Source of the DNA: Bacteroides uniformis
Lineage (GTDB): Bacteria; Bacteroidota; Bacteroidia; Bacteroidales; Bacteroidaceae
NCBI RefSeq assembly: GCF_025147485.1
Contig: NZ_CP102263.1
Span: forward strand, 2,493,501-2,557,500
Direction of reading: 5' to 3'
Length of the DNA: 64,000 nt
The position numbers and the translations under genes are program-made. Under the pieces are notes generated by a model, which saw nothing but the letters and a program-made list of their open reading frames with translations, was not told the DNA's origin and did not search any database. Below are positions 63,666 to 64,000 of the stretch, in pieces (the first letter of the stretch is position 1; every line of letters starts with the position of its first letter).

Positions 63666-64000
63666 ATGAAAATTATCGTTCAACGTGAGAATCTTGTTTT
63701 ATGGCATTTGATATGCTTCAGCGTGCTGCTGGCATTCACGGCATGTAGTGACAACAAAGAGGAGTTTCAGGAATATTTGACTCCTGCCTCCGGTAGTGAA
63801 GCTATTTTTGAACAAGGTTTTAGCTTTGCTGAAGCTGCTTCTTCACAAAGTGTCAGTTTTGAGGCCGGATATCAATGGACTGCTGAGCTGAGTGGTGAGG
63901 ATATTGGCTGGTGCAGTATCAATCCGGCAAAAGGCTTGTCAGGAAAAGCTACGATTATGGTTTCTGTTGCTAAAAATGAAACTGGAATAGCGCGTACAGC
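63666..64000 (+). CDS. BACON-domain lipoprotein, 5' part (truncated by window end)
   Basis: The frame opens at the ATG at 63666 and stays open to the last base of the window (111 codons seen). It begins MKIIVQRENLVLWHLICFSV and has a lipobox FTAC with Cys near residue 27, so it is a lipoprotein. Residues about 45-110 match a BACON domain: ASSQSVSFEAGYQWTAEL, then WCSINPAKGLSGKATIMVSV and the final N-x-T-G-x-x-R-T. BACON modules are spacers or glycan- and mucin-facing domains in Bacteroides surface proteins and are often followed by a glycoside hydrolase, so an enzyme part may lie beyond the window. The shared operator puts it in the same regulon as susC. Confidence 0.85.
   Translation, partial: MKIIVQRENLVLWHLICFSVLLAFTACSDNKEEFQEYLTPASGSEAIFEQGFSFAEAASSQSVSFEAGYQWTAELSGEDIGWCSINPAKGLSGKATIMVSVAKNETGIART

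Noticed and set aside
1..64000. tRNA, rRNA, insertion sequences, integrases or conjugative genes
   Set aside because: I saw no cloverleaf-like sequence, rRNA stretch or transposase/integrase reading frame on either strand; short tRNAs could still be overlooked without a covariance search.

Overview
The window is a 64 kb piece of a Bacteroides-type (Bacteroidales) gut chromosome. The evidence is the SusC/SusD/SusE polysaccharide-uptake genes, two hybrid two-component sensors ending in AraC domains, many SPII lipoproteins, an HU-HIG DNA-binding protein, a sodium-pump oxaloacetate decarboxylase, and promoters with the Bacteroides -7 box TAnnTTTG instead of a sigma-70 -10 box. I see no rRNA, tRNA, CRISPR array, transposase, integrase or prophage gene. 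The exact species cannot be read from the sequence.

Layout. 1-6.5 kb: 3' part of a hybrid sensor/AraC regulator, a small membrane protein, the large pyruvate:ferredoxin oxidoreductase and an AAA_14/DUF4143 ATPase. 6.5-13.7 kb: an ATP-grasp-like protein, a GHL10/DUF187 lipid- or wall-associated glycoside hydrolase-like protein, a short CstA with a small membrane partner and an outer-membrane barrel, a HigBA toxin-antitoxin module and a lipoprotein with a TonB C-terminal domain. 13.7-20.2 kb: uvrA, a TPR histidine kinase and a second GHL10 protein. 20.2-31.8 kb: two half-size chromate-type transporters directly behind a complete hybrid two-component sensor, then purL and a GH20 hexosaminidase. 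31.9-37.0 kb: LysE exporter, DUF4924, rfbD, prfC, a tiny lipoprotein and an HU-HIG protein. 37.2-40.6 kb: oxaloacetate decarboxylase gamma-alpha-beta. 40.7-46.1 kb: tripartite RND efflux pump (adaptor, permease, TolC).

46.2-64 kb is a carbohydrate-use locus. Leftward: lacI, an MFS sugar symporter and a GH65 disaccharide phosphorylase. Rightward: GH53 endo-galactanase plus GH2, then susC-susD-susE-like-GH13 amylase, then a truncated BACON lipoprotein. The SusE-like domains, GH13, GH65 and symporter point to alpha-glucan (malto-oligosaccharide) use, while GH53 and GH2 point to beta-galactan, so the locus is mixed. Three 14-bp LacI-type palindromes (consensus TGCAAWCGWTTKCR) lie before GH53, susC and the BACON gene, each 54-56 bp upstream of a predicted -7 box. 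This makes the local LacI protein the likely regulator and the constant spacing hints at activation rather than simple blocking.

The intergenic DNA is unusually structured: a TTGTAGAGAT motif repeated four times at an exact 55-bp period before the HU-HIG gene, a 38-bp perfect inverted repeat before GH65, a set of interchangeable hairpin arms and ACGGCCGTAAAGCGAT repeats before susC, and a TGCAGT cluster behind higA.
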